This document shows, piece after piece, positions 39,224 to 46,572 of a stretch of 64,000 nucleotides of DNA. Source of the DNA: Lachnospiraceae bacterium (GTDB lineage Bacteria; Bacillota; Clostridia; Lachnospirales; Lachnospiraceae); contig JAIEFE010000018.1 in assembly GCA_029067085.1 (NCBI GenBank), positions 1-64,000 of the forward strand. Direction: 5' to 3'. A program made the translations under genes and the position numbers. Each line of letters starts with the position of its first letter. The stretch's first letter is position 1. The notes under the pieces are model-generated. The model was not told the origin of the DNA. It searched no databases and was given only the letters and a program-made list of their open reading frames with translations.

Positions 39224-40036
39224 ATGGGCTCCAGAGTTACAAAATTTAAAGACACGCAGACCGTTACTGACAGTGAAGGGAATGTGATTCAGGAAAAAAA
39301 ATCCGAGCGCACATGGACAGTAGAGAAGACAGGCGAGCCGGACTTCATCAAACTGTACCCCGAAGCATGGATGCCTAAAAAGAAGACCCTGGCTAAGGGT
39401 GAATCCCCTGCCGGGAAAAAGACCGCCCCTGCCCAGGGAAAAAACGCTGCCGATGGGGAAGATACTGCCCATCTGACGCTCCCCGCGGCCTACCGCTTTT
39501 TGTTTTTCATACTCGCGGCAAGGATGGGCTACTGTGACAGTGTTGACCTGGCGCACAGCCAACTGGTGATGACCGGAGAGCCGTACCGTGATGAGATAAT
39601 GAAAATCATGGGCTGGACGAACCGGGACAGCCTAATGAAGGGGCTGAGGGCTCTCTGCGAATGTAATATCATCCGTAAGGTGAGCAGGGGATGCTACCAG
39701 ATAAATCCCAGATTTGCGTCAAAAGGGCAGTGGCTATATAACCCCCGGATACCCCAGAGCAACGTGGAAGGTCTGAAGAAGTATTATGACGATGAACAGG
39801 AGAAAGCCAGAAGGAAAGATGAGGAAAAAGAAAAAGAGAAAAAGGAAGAAGCCCGGAAAAACAGAAAGAGAAGCCTGAGCCTCCAGAAGACAGGGGAAGG
39901 AAAAGAACTGCCTGTAGCTGATACTGCGGATATTCCCCCTGCCGTGAAAGAGACCGTCCAGCCGCCGCTTACCGATGAGGCTCCGGTTAAAGATAAATAT
40001 AATGACGGGAAGCTCCCATTTGGTAATTTAGATTAG
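39224..40036 (+). CDS. Winged-helix Rep-like protein (RepL-like)
   Basis: 270 residues, the largest gene on the plus strand of the element. GGGGGATTTGTG precedes ATG 39224. Residues 100-190 resemble the winged-helix domain of firmicute plasmid replication protein RepL: LTLPAAYRFLFFILAARMGY, then WTNRDSLMKGLRALCECNII and GCYQINPRFASKGQW. A lysine- and glutamate-rich coiled tail follows. It may act at an origin of the excised circle. The assignment to replication is from family resemblance and not certain. Confidence 0.65.
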   Translation: MGSRVTKFKDTQTVTDSEGNVIQEKKSERTWTVEKTGEPDFIKLYPEAWMPKKKTLAKGESPAGKKTAPAQGKNAADGEDTAHLTLPAAYRFLFFILAARMGYCDSVDLAHSQLVMTGEPYRDEIMKIMGWTNRDSLMKGLRALCECNIIRKVSRGCYQINPRFASKGQWLYNPRIPQSNVEGLKKYYDDEQEKARRKDEEKEKEKKEEARKNRKRSLSLQKTGEGKELPVADTADIPPAVKETVQPPLTDEAPVKDKYNDGKLPFGNLD

Positions 40037-40094
40037 CAAAAACGCCAGAGCGTTCAATCGTTTGAATTGAAACGTGTTTTCAGTGAAAAAAAGC

Positions 40095-40148
40095 AAAAAG
40101 CCCAACTTGCAGGACGGTGTTTAGTCCGTCTCACCCGCTGGGCTTTTG
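40095..40148. terminator. Bidirectional terminator between Rep-like gene and ssb
   Basis: AAAAGCCCA... and TGGGCTTTT pair around a nested ACGG/CCGT stem. It lies between convergent stops. The first 17 bases are repeated at 52223-52239, where the second half is missing. Confidence 0.75.
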
Positions 40149-40164
40149 TTTTTGTATGTCAGGC

Positions 40165-40545
40165 TTATGCGGCGGATTCCTTTGCCGCAAGACGAGCCTC
40201 TTTGGAAGTCTTACTTTCGAGCAACGCGATACTGTCCACAAGGAGCACAAGGCTGTATACCATCTCCCCGTCCTTCCCCTTGTAATTGTTGTTCTGCACC
40301 GTGTAGGAGCATGATACCAAATCGCCGCAGTCAAGGTAGTCAAATGCGCCGTTGCCCTGCTGTCTTGCCGGAATGAAGGCTTCCAGCGGAATGAACTGGG
40401 AACCGCGGTTTCCCTCACCGTCCGTGAACTGGTTCTGTGCCGCCACGGTAAACCGTATCTTTCTCGATCCGTCATTGTTGTTGTAGACCGCCGGGTCTTT
40501 GGTCAGCCGCCCTGTTACGATTCCGTAATTCCTGATATTCTTCAT
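40165..40545 (-). CDS. ssb: Single-stranded DNA-binding protein
   Basis: 126 residues. The OB fold is recognisable: IRNYGIVTGRLTKDPAVYNN, then KIRFTVAAQNQ and FIPLEAFIPARQQG. It is shorter than the chromosomal SSB and lacks its acidic DDDIPF-type tail, so it would not recruit host repair partners in the usual way. It is typical of clostridial integrative elements and probably protects single-stranded DNA in element replication. Confidence 0.88.
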   Translation of the reverse strand: MKNIRNYGIVTGRLTKDPAVYNNNDGSRKIRFTVAAQNQFTDGEGNRGSQFIPLEAFIPARQQGNGAFDYLDCGDLVSCSYTVQNNNYKGKDGEMVYSLVLLVDSIALLESKTSKEARLAAKESAA

Positions 40546-40564
40546 AGTGGTTTCCCTCTCTTTC

Positions 40565-40726
40565 TCAGCCGATAAGTTTTATCTTCATATACACAGCCGG
40601 GCCGCCATGTGGCCACAGTACCACCGTAAAGCCTCCCATAAAACCCACGCACAGGAGCAAGCGTAACAGGTGCCAGAGTCCCCTGCCTGTCCCTAGATTC
40701 ACAGCCAGAGGCAGTGAACCAGCCAC
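40565..40726 (-). CDS. Possible 53-residue membrane peptide upstream of ssb
   Basis: A frame starting at GTG contains a hydrophobic stretch (LLRLLLCVGFMGGFTVVLW) and ends in MKIKLIG 19 bp before ssb. There is no convincing ribosome binding site. The frame stays open further upstream to a TGA near 40890. Low confidence; it could be coincidental. Confidence 0.25.
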   Translation of the reverse strand: MAGSLPLAVNLGTGRGLWHLLRLLLCVGFMGGFTVVLWPHGGPAVYMKIKLIG

Positions 40727-40974
40727 CGGTGCCGCTGCGCCGGCCTGCCCTTGGGTTCCCTGCGTGGCTGTGGTATAATGCCCCTGTCCGTCGGCTGGGC
40801 GCGTCCTGCCTGCCCCTGAGTTCCCGTGCCGTCGGTAAGGCGTGCTTCCCCACAGGCACGCAGGGAAGTCAAGGGTGGCGCCCTGCCTTCCTCAGCCCTG
40901 TGTCCATAGCGCGCAGTCTTGTTGCACCGTGCCATTTAACAGACATAAAACAGGCTCCGCCTCCCCAGTCTTAT

Positions 40975-42180
40975 GTCCCTTTTTATTTCCGTTTCCCAAA
41001 AAGAGACAAAAAAGGGAAATAAACTGCACGCACAGGGGAAAAAGAAACGGGTGGTTTATTTCCATTTCCCGGATTCCATGAAAATAGGGGAAATAAGGGC
41101 GGCACAGGGGAAAACGGCAGAGCCCAGCGTTTACGGTATCTGCGGGCACATCCCGGAAAGCGTTATTTCCTTTTTTCAGGCACAGGCACAAAGGGAAATA
41201 AAATGGGAATAAGAAAAAGTCCAGTAAAATCAAGGCTTCCAGAGCTTTTTATAGGCTTCTTTATAGCTTTATTTCCCTTTTTTATAAAAAGAAAAGGTTA
41301 CACACGGAACCATAAAAAAGATGCACATGTTTCATGCCTGTGCCATAAAGAAATATATCCACAATGCACTGGAATGTATTTTTATGATACAGGGGTTATG
41401 GAAAAAAAGCGGAAAATGGAAATAGCATTCCTTTTGTGCCTGTGATTTACGGCATACCGTACACTGTGCCATGCGCCTGCCGCAGGCAGGAAAACCACCT
41501 GCACAGGAAGACAGGACCCCGGAGCACGGAGTGCGGAGCGGGCGGAACGGAGACGCAAAGCGGCGCAGTGGAGTAAGAGCCCCGGAGTGCGGAAGCGCGG
41601 AGTGGGTGAGGTGCCCTGCTGGCACCGAAAGGCCGTCAGCTATGCTGACCGAACGAAGTGAGTGAGCCTCTCTTATCCTGTTCACCCTATTTTTATGCTT
41701 TTTCGTAAGAAAATGCAGAAAAGTCCCGCAACACCTGATAAAACGCGGTCTGTAGAATTTCCAAATAAGCGTTTTTCGCCCCGAATTAAATTTCCATAAT
41801 TTCCATTTTGGAAGAAAAATTCGGGAAGCCGCATTTTTACTGGGGTGTTTTTGAATTAAATTTCCATGCAATTCTGCCCAGTGCCCTCACTTGGAAATTT
41901 AATTCGTGCCTGCGGCAGCGTCCGAAAATGGCATTTTGGGTGGACATAAATTCATTTCCGCCTCGGAATTTCTGGAACCTAAAATCCCTAAAGTACCTAA
42001 ATTCATGAAAATGCCCCGGATAGCCCGTTTTATCGGGGGCAGGTTTTGATTTTAAATCCCTGCGTTTTCCGCCAGTGCCCTCACTTGGACTTAAATTCAC
42101 CCCGTGCCAGTTTTACGGTATTACGTCAACTATGTGTGCCAGAAATTTATTTCCCTTTTGATTCTAAAAAGGAAATAAAG
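40975..42180. repeat. Non-coding region rich in inverted TTATTTCC/GGAAATAA repeats
   Basis: No protein is supported on either strand. TTATTTCC faces GGAAATAA at 40983/41015, 41056/41089 and 41163/41194 (starts 31-33 bp apart) and at 42147/42171; a single copy lies at 41269. GAATTAAATTTCCA (41853-41866) is mirrored by its exact complement at 41892-41905. CAGTGCCCTCACTTGGA is repeated at 41879 and 42073. The region between 41461 and 41665 contains GC-rich imperfect repeats. It probably holds an origin, a transfer site or a multi-operator locus. Confidence 0.65.
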
Positions 42181-42255
42181 CGAGAGCAGGATGCCCGGAG
42201 AGGGATTCGGGAAAAATAAAAAGGGCATATGCCCCCTGTGACGTTCAGATTTGCT

Positions 42256-42516
42256 GGTCTTTTTATGGTCTTTGGAAAGACCGCTTTATGGGCTTTATAA
42301 AGACCAGCACCGCCGGATATTCCCATAAGTGGTTTTCACAGAGACCATTAAACGGCACTCATAAAGACCGCCTTTCTTTTCATGCCCGCAGATGGTCTTC
42401 TCATGAGCTTTTTATGGGCTTCACAAAGACCACTTTCCTTTTTATGCCCCTAAGTGGTCTTTACACGGGTTTTTTATGGTATTTGCAAAGACCATTTTCA
42501 GGCGCATACAAAGACC
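42256..42516. repeat. Iteron-like AAAGACC array
   Basis: AAAGACC (or AGAGACC) occurs at 42276, 42299, 42340, 42363, 42425, 42487 and 42510, and its complement GGTCTTT/C at 42256, 42267, 42394 and 42456. Many copies belong to a longer unit, GG-YWYHYRC/T-AAAGACC-RYYTT. Such arrays are typical Rep-binding iterons or regulatory sites. The spacing is irregular, so it is not a CRISPR array. Confidence 0.7.
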
Positions 42517-42531
42517 GCCCACCAGAAAAAA

Positions 42532-42628
42532 AGAGCTGCCACCCGGACAGTCTTTTAAGACTGCCAGAGTAACAGCTCTACAAATCAGCTTATGACAATA
42601 AAAATAAGAGAGGGGCTTTAAAAGCCCC
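42532..42628. terminator. Two hairpins following the iteron array
   Basis: AGAGCTG/CAGCTCT encloses CAGTCTT-tt-AAGACTG (42532-42579), a nested stem. A second hairpin GGGGCTTT/AAAGCCCC lies at 42612-42628. One or both may be terminators isolating the array, or part of a structured RNA. Confidence 0.5.
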
Positions 42629-42752
42629 CGATGCGTTCCCGCAATTAAGCAGGCACGCGACGCCATAACGACATCCGGTTTCAGAACTGCGCCCGGCGCC
42701 GTCAGGCGCACCCAGTAAAGTGAGACGTGAGGCAGAAGATCGGCGCGGAATC

Positions 42753-42768
42753 GTTCAGACGTCTGAAC
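42753..42768. promoter_or_regulatory. Perfect 16-bp palindrome GTTCAGACGTCTGAAC
   Basis: A perfect palindrome directly beyond the terminator of the secreted-protein gene. Its core TTCAGACGTCTG recurs at 45531-45542 just upstream of the 44271-45461 gene, so it may be an operator or recombination site. Confidence 0.45.
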
Positions 42769-42773
42769 AAAAA

Positions 42774-42799
42774 GAGCCCCATGCGTTCTGCATGGAGCC
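42774..42799 (-). terminator. Terminator of the secreted protein gene
   Basis: On the minus strand GGGCTCCATGC pairs with GCATGGGGC, followed by TCTTTTTG. It lies 41 bp after the stop. Confidence 0.65.
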
Positions 42800-42839
42800 C
42801 TCAGCCTTACTTATTTTATTTTGCTTATTCTGCCGACAT

Positions 42840-43508
42840 TTACTTTGCAGCAGCCGCCTGTGCCTCCGCCTCTATGTCAATCACGACGGTGTCGTTGATT
42901 GTTACATAGCTTACACCAAGCGTGTTGTACATGTAAGTCCTGTCGAGCGGTGCTCCGACTGTCAGACCCTTTGCGTCCGCAACCTGAAAGTCGATGGCAT
43001 ACTTCTTGTCGTCGCGCTGCTTGAGAGTAACCTTTGTGCAGGAGACGTTCTTCTTGTCAGCGTCCATGAGCTTGAACGTAGCGATGTCGATGCCTTTATG
43101 GGTCACCTTATAGGTGCCTGCGCCAGCATTCGCAGTTGCTCTGAACTTCTCCTTGCCTGCGGACGCTTCCGTGCCTGCCGCCTTGGGAGCGGATGCCGTG
43201 GAGCTGCCGCCGATGTTATCAGAACCGTCGGATGCGCTGGAGCCACCTGCTTCTCTGTCGGAGCGTGCGCAACCGTCATCGTAGCTGGAACTGGAGCCAC
43301 CGCCAGAGTTGGAACCGCCGCTACTGGAGCTACCGCCACCGATATTATCGGAACCGTCGGATGCACTGGAACCACCTGCTTCTCTGTCGCTGTGTACCGT
43401 ACCGTCGTCTGCAACGTATGCGTGAGCGGTGATACCTGTATTGCCGATAACCAGGGCACATGCCATGAGCATAGCCATACCTTTTGCAACTAAATTCTTT
43501 TTCTTCAT
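42840..43508 (-). CDS. Secreted low-complexity repeat protein of the element
   Basis: 222 residues. A classic signal peptide (LVAKGMAMLMACALVIGN...AHA) is cleaved before YVADDG. The mature part has two copies of SDREAGGSSASDGSDNIGG separated by Ser/Gly linkers, then a folded C-terminal domain of about 90 residues (FKLMDADKKNVSCTKVTL). No LPXTG or membrane tail, so it is released or held non-covalently. It may be a surface or adhesion factor of the element. GGAGGTAACTTCG precedes the ATG at 43508. Confidence 0.75.
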   Translation of the reverse strand: MKKKNLVAKGMAMLMACALVIGNTGITAHAYVADDGTVHSDREAGGSSASDGSDNIGGGSSSSGGSNSGGGSSSSYDDGCARSDREAGGSSASDGSDNIGGSSTASAPKAAGTEASAGKEKFRATANAGAGTYKVTHKGIDIATFKLMDADKKNVSCTKVTLKQRDDKKYAIDFQVADAKGLTVGAPLDRTYMYNTLGVSYVTINDTVVIDIEAEAQAAAAK

Positions 43509-43820
43509 CGAAGTTACCTCCTTAGTTTCTTGAAATATAGGTTGTCTGTTGTTACTGTGTCTCCGCCCGTATGCCTGCGTGTGCGCTGCCACACCTCCCT
43601 TTTTCGGCACCAGCGGATGTCGGGACAGTTACCATCCTGTCCATATATGCAACCGGGCTGCTGTGCAGCCTGCTTACATCCTTAACGGCTGTTTCCCGGT
43701 TTGCCCCTTATACTGTTCCCTGCCATGCGCCTCCTTCCTGCAACCGGATTTTGGATTATCCATAGTATCAGACACATGGCATGGCTCTCAGGTTTTATAT
43801 CCCTGAAAAAAATAAAAAGA

Positions 43821-43839
43821 CCGTCCCAAAACAGGGCGG
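43821..43839 (-). terminator. Hairpin with T tract, minus strand
   Basis: CCGCCC/GGGACGG stem followed by TCTTTTTATTTTTTT on the minus strand. The gene it serves is not clear; it may stop read-through from the 44271-45461 operon towards the secreted protein gene. Confidence 0.4.
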
Positions 43840-44020
43840 CCTGAAAGCGCCGTCCATGTGCGTGTACTTTTCCCTTAACAGTTATCCCAGAGGGGGAACA
43901 GAGATTTCCGTCCCCTCCGGGTCATTGCACTGCCGGGACAAATAAAACAGGCGGCGCAGGATTTAATTACCCACACCGCCATAAGTACAGCACACGGACC
44001 CAAATCACCAGATTCTTGTA

Positions 44021-44049
44021 TTGTAAAAAAAGGGAATCTCTAGTAAAAT
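44021..44049 (+). promoter_or_regulatory. Sigma-A promoter for a small RNA
   Basis: TTGTAA (44021-44026), a 17-base spacer, and TAAAAT (44044-44049). The best vegetative-type promoter seen in the non-coding part of the element. It points at a terminator 55-90 bases downstream. Confidence 0.6.
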
Positions 44050-44055
44050 AGGTAT

Positions 44056-44143
44056 TGGCGCGTGATATATTTACGTTGTGCTAGGACCGACTTCCTGCAT
44101 AGGGGCTTGAAAAGTTGCAGCTTTTCAAGTCCTGCCTTTTTTA
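44056..44143 (+). ncRNA. Predicted small RNA of about 88 nt
   Basis: Begins about seven bases after the TAAAAT box and ends in a strong rho-independent terminator: GGGCTTGAAAAG (44103-44114) pairs with CTTTTCAAGTCC (44121-44132), then CCTGCCTTTTTT. No reading frame of useful length is inside. Plasmid-like elements often carry such antisense or regulatory RNAs; its target is unknown. Confidence 0.55.
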
Positions 44144-44193
44144 TTCGTCTCGTACATTCCATTATACAGCACATGTGTATGTATTTCAAGGCT

Positions 44194-44244
44194 AAAAAAA
44201 GCCGCCTTTCCGCATACGGGCGGGGAGCGGCAACGCGGCTTTTC
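44194..44244 (-). terminator. Terminator of the 44271-45461 operon
   Basis: AAGCCGC and GCGGCTTTTTTT pair around a GC-rich loop on the minus strand, 27 bp beyond the stop codon. Confidence 0.7.
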
Positions 44245-44270
44245 CCCATCCCCCATATACGTCCCGGCAC

Positions 44271-45461
44271 TTATCCCTGCACGCATACAATCTTTACCCT
44301 GACGGAAGAATCCTCAGCGAACACGTTCCGCATGATGAGGTCAAGTTCATCCTGCATACTCTGATAGTCGGTGTAGCTGTCTATCTCCGCAAGGGTGCCG
44401 ATATTCTCATTAGGAACCGCTTCCTCCGGCAGTTCCCGCACATCATCATCCATCTGCGCAGCCCCTGTGTCTTCCGGTTCTTCTTCGTGGGCAGTATCTT
44501 CCTCCGCCGTTCCGGGGCTTTCCGGTTCCTGCATTTCCTCAGTTTCCGGTTCTTCCTCATGGACTGTATCATCCGGTACAGTTTTTTCTTCCGGAGCAGG
44601 ATTTACAGCCTCCTTTACGGGCGCAGGCTCCTCCGACGGGGCAGGAGATGTCTCCACCGTGCCCGGTTCCGGTTCGCCCTTTTTCAGCCTGTTGATTGCC
44701 CTCACGCTCATATCGGGCGATACCTGCTGTATCATGTCCTCGGGCATTCCCAGCATGGCCACAAGCTGTGAAGCGGAATAGTTGCGGTAGCAGTCGGCAA
44801 TGCTTTCGATGACCTCGCCCTGCTCATTCCTGTCGGCATAGTTCTCAATGATGCAGATAAGGTTGCAGCAGGTGGTGCGCTTGATGTTGCATTCCTTTTC
44901 CGCATACTCGTAGATACTCTTATAGTTCAGGACACGGAACATGTTATTCCTGTGTATCCAGTGTAACTGAAAGCCTATGGTGACGAACGAGTTCTGGATG
45001 TTGAGCATTTCATCGCGGATGACCTGTGAACGCCTCTGGAACTCCTTTTTCATCTGTTTCAAGGGGGATTCCACTATCTGCGCGGATGCCGTAGTGACAG
45101 GGACAGGGGCGGCCACGTTTTCATCCGTAATGCCCTGTTCAGGTTCCGGCTCTTCCACGGATTCCTCCGTGTTGCCACTTTCCCCTGTAGCCTCTTCACG
45201 GGCATTTTTACCCTCTGCGACAGGTTCCTGCACAGGGGATTCCGGTTCCGTAATGTTTTCAGGTTCCGTAGCAGCATTGATCCGCGTTTCTGCACTGGAA
45301 TCCGGTGTGGCGGCTCCCGCTTCCTCCTGCTGTTTCTCCGCCTTGGGCTTCCTGCCCCTTCTCGGCTTCTTTTCCTTGGAAGCTTCCTCCCTGCCTCCCT
45401 TTCCAGCAGGGACAGGAGCAACCGACTTTTCTGTCTTCGGTTCCTTTTCTGATTTCCTCAT
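44271..45461 (-). CDS. Element protein with acidic low-complexity flanks
   Basis: 396 residues behind AGAAAGGAGATA. The first 125 residues are Lys/Glu/Pro-rich. Residues 130-260 form an ordered domain: QMKKEFQRRSQVIRDEMLNI, then NYKSIYEYAEKECNIKRTTC and SASQLVAMLGMPED. This resembles a ParB/DUF3102-like helical region. The last third is very acidic. It may bind nucleic acid or a partner in element maintenance. Last gene of the operon that includes DUF5688 and VirD4. Confidence 0.6.
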   Translation of the reverse strand: MRKSEKEPKTEKSVAPVPAGKGGREEASKEKKPRRGRKPKAEKQQEEAGAATPDSSAETRINAATEPENITEPESPVQEPVAEGKNAREEATGESGNTEESVEEPEPEQGITDENVAAPVPVTTASAQIVESPLKQMKKEFQRRSQVIRDEMLNIQNSFVTIGFQLHWIHRNNMFRVLNYKSIYEYAEKECNIKRTTCCNLICIIENYADRNEQGEVIESIADCYRNYSASQLVAMLGMPEDMIQQVSPDMSVRAINRLKKGEPEPGTVETSPAPSEEPAPVKEAVNPAPEEKTVPDDTVHEEEPETEEMQEPESPGTAEEDTAHEEEPEDTGAAQMDDDVRELPEEAVPNENIGTLAEIDSYTDYQSMQDELDLIMRNVFAEDSSVRVKIVCVQG

Positions 45462-45593
45462 ACCGTATATCTCCTTTCTGCCAATTCACGCATGGCTGCG
45501 GTAGTTTCCGTTGCTTTTTCTGCCGGGGCATTCAGACGTCTGGACGCTTCCGGCTGTTCGTAAGAGAGACCGGCGCCGCAAGGCGCATAATCC

Positions 45594-46529
45594 TCATGGG
45601 AAGATTTCGATTTTCCCTGTGCCCGCATGGTAGAGATAGGCACTGTCGGAAAGCACCTCCTCCGTGAGACGCTGCGTCCGGTTGACTTCCCTCACCATGC
45701 TTCTGTAATATGCCGAATCCCACGGGGACGGATTCGCAGCAGGTAACAGCATGACCTCAAAGACACTGGACGGCAGGATATAAAAATCCCCGTGCCGGTC
45801 AGCGAACTCCCGAAGGACGGACTCATAAAGGAAAGCGGCGGCGGTTGCCTGCGCCTCTTTCACGCAGCGCAAAATATACATCGGGAAATCAGGTACACCG
45901 TCTGGCTTCTCAGGCAGTTCGATACCGCTGTTTTCCTCCGAGAGTATCTCCCGGGCCACTTCTTCCATGGAGCGCAGTTCCACGGGCAGTATCCGCCGCG
46001 TGTTTTCCACCGCATGGCGGTATAAGGTTTCCTCATCCACTCCCCACATGCAGAAATGGCTGTCCGTGACGGCAATCCTGCCCGTACTGCCTGTTACTGT
46101 TACGGGGATGTAATAGGTGACGGCAAGGTCAAGGAACTGCCTGTGGGGCATGGATTTAAGCACTTCACGGTTGCGCTCCATGTTTATGAGCCTGAAACAG
46201 ATAAGGTCCTTAATGGCTTCAAAATCCGCCACGTCCGGCAGGATGGGTTCTTCCTGTATCTTATGTTCCTCATAGAGCCGCGCTGCGTCGGCCGCAACGT
46301 CTTCTATCTGACGTCCTGCCAGATACTCTCCGTAAAAATTTTCCATGTAGATATTCGGGGCCACGTTCTGCTCCTCCGGCATGATAACGATTCCAGTCAG
46401 ATGTATGCCGTTATTTTTATCCACGGGGACAGCCCTGACCTTACAGTCCGGATACCGGGCCTGAAGCCGTCCCTGCATTACACTGACAAATTCCTCAAAA
46501 CTTACTGCCACGTTCCTGTTAGTTTCCAT
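45594..46529 (-). CDS. DUF5688 family protein
   Basis: 311 residues behind AAGGAGGAATG. Hallmarks that I recall from DUF5688: SFEEFVSVMQGRLQARY, GIVIMPEEQNVAPNIYMENF and YYIPVTVTGSTGRIAVTDSHF, with VLPSS-like FYILPSSVFEVMLLP near the end. It is common in Lachnospiraceae integrative elements; the function is not known. It is preceded by the VirD4 gene (43 bp). Confidence 0.85.
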   Translation of the reverse strand: METNRNVAVSFEEFVSVMQGRLQARYPDCKVRAVPVDKNNGIHLTGIVIMPEEQNVAPNIYMENFYGEYLAGRQIEDVAADAARLYEEHKIQEEPILPDVADFEAIKDLICFRLINMERNREVLKSMPHRQFLDLAVTYYIPVTVTGSTGRIAVTDSHFCMWGVDEETLYRHAVENTRRILPVELRSMEEVAREILSEENSGIELPEKPDGVPDFPMYILRCVKEAQATAAAFLYESVLREFADRHGDFYILPSSVFEVMLLPAANPSPWDSAYYRSMVREVNRTQRLTEEVLSDSAYLYHAGTGKIEIFP

Positions 46530-46572
46530 CTTTCATTCCTCCTTGTTTTCTGGCACAGGAAGACCCCGGAGC

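Noticed and set aside
38972..39562. 196-codon minus-strand frame before the Rep-like gene
   Set aside because: It is antisense to the conserved Rep-like frame and to copy A of the element repeat.
40542..40859. 105-codon frame that overlaps the ssb start by ATGA
   Set aside because: The overlap is attractive, but composition (Arg/Gly/Pro-rich) and absence of family features argue against it; another frame in the same DNA looks slightly better.
41332..41871. 179-codon frame on the minus strand in the repeat-rich gap
   Set aside because: Crosses GC-rich repeats and exact inverted repeats, lacks a ribosome site and does not look like a folded protein.
42256..42516. CRISPR-like repeat array
   Set aside because: Repeats are only seven bases, occur in both orientations and have irregular spacing; no cas genes are present.
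43843..44020. Short cysteine-containing minus-strand frames
   Set aside because: Several frames of 30-35 codons look equally protein-like and none has a ribosome site.
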